Of a stretch of DNA of 64,000 bases, positions 63,819 to 64,000 are shown one piece after another. The translations under genes were made by a program, and so were the position numbers. This DNA is from Ixodes scapularis (lineage: Eukaryota > Arthropoda > Arachnida > Ixodida > Ixodidae): contig NW_024609846.1 of assembly GCF_016920785.2 (NCBI RefSeq), forward strand, positions 90,972,888 through 91,036,887. The letters are read 5' to 3'. Numbering within the stretch: the first letter of the stretch is position 1; every line of letters begins with the position of its first letter. The notes beneath the pieces were generated by a model. The model did not search any database. It was not told the origin of the DNA and worked only from the letters and a program-made list of their open reading frames with translations.

Positions 63819-63967
63819 GCGAGTTTTAGTAGACCGTGTTTCCCGCTCCGCTAGCCCTCCGCTACGAAGAAACCGCCACTGCGCCTGCGCGCCGATGGCC
63901 TTGACTGTAGAGTTCCGAGTAGCGGAGGGGCTTAGCGGAGCGGGAAACACGGTCTACTAAAACTCGC
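63819..63967. mobile_element. Hairpin MITE, 149 bp, TA-flanked
   Basis: The arms of about 48 bp (GCGAGTTTTAGTAGACCGTG inward, and its inverse ending at 63967) are almost perfect and are flanked by TA on both sides (63817-63818, 63968-63969). The end shares AGTTTTAGT with the TA-flanked element at 41693-42782. Confidence 0.9.
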
Positions 63968-64000
63968 TAATATGACGTAAGCTGTCGGGCACTGATGCCG

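Overview
The window looks like intergenic and intronic DNA from an arthropod, most likely a hard tick or a close relative. The evidence is a spliced M13 (neprilysin-like) metallopeptidase gene of the divergent kind common in ticks, Penelope-like elements with GIY-YIG endonucleases, and many hAT-type, TTAA-type and TA-type inverted-repeat elements. The organism call is inference from content; no marker gene settles it. There are no bacterial-style operons, no tRNA or rRNA gene that I recognise, and no CRISPR array.

Layout. 1-3952: no gene; a 200-bp-period duplication and a 135-bp-period relic array. 3953-8478: Ty3/gypsy element A, with 254-bp LTRs differing at one base, a 5-bp target-site duplication (TSD) and one frameshift in pol. 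9004-10250: a decayed gypsy pol. 11228-22056: Ty3/gypsy element B, with 387-bp LTRs differing at one base, a 4-bp TSD, and gag and pol joined by a probable -1 slippery site. Its 3' LTR is split by a 4.9-kb hAT-type element (17099-22033) with an 8-bp TSD. 22057-28546: mostly unassigned, with one possible minus-strand exon and an inverted-repeat element at 26384-27508.

28547-58714 (+): fourteen exons of one M13 peptidase gene. Their splice phases fit throughout and they encode 467 residues, the C-terminal part of the protein including both zinc motifs and the stop codon. The N-terminal part (cytoplasmic tail or signal, cysteine-rich start) was not found here. Its 16.3-kb intron 6 (34518-50836) holds a composite Penelope-like element (35255-39364, 11-bp TSD), a second degenerate one (40785-43030) split by a TA-flanked element, foldback sequences and a 1.7-kb hAT-type element. 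Its 5.0-kb intron 11 (51522-56500) holds a GTCACGTGAC-rich minisatellite, a mariner relic and four more inverted-repeat elements with 7- or 8-bp TSDs.

58407-62429: the 3' end of the M13 gene plus flanking DNA is tandemly duplicated (about 2.0 kb per copy, almost identical). The second copy lacks the splice acceptor of the penultimate exon. A TTAA-flanked element (61160-62922) overlaps the duplication. The window ends with a near-perfect 149-bp hairpin element (63819-63967).

Overall there is one host gene that I can support, heavily expanded by transposon insertions. Several insertions look young, with exact TSDs and almost identical LTRs.
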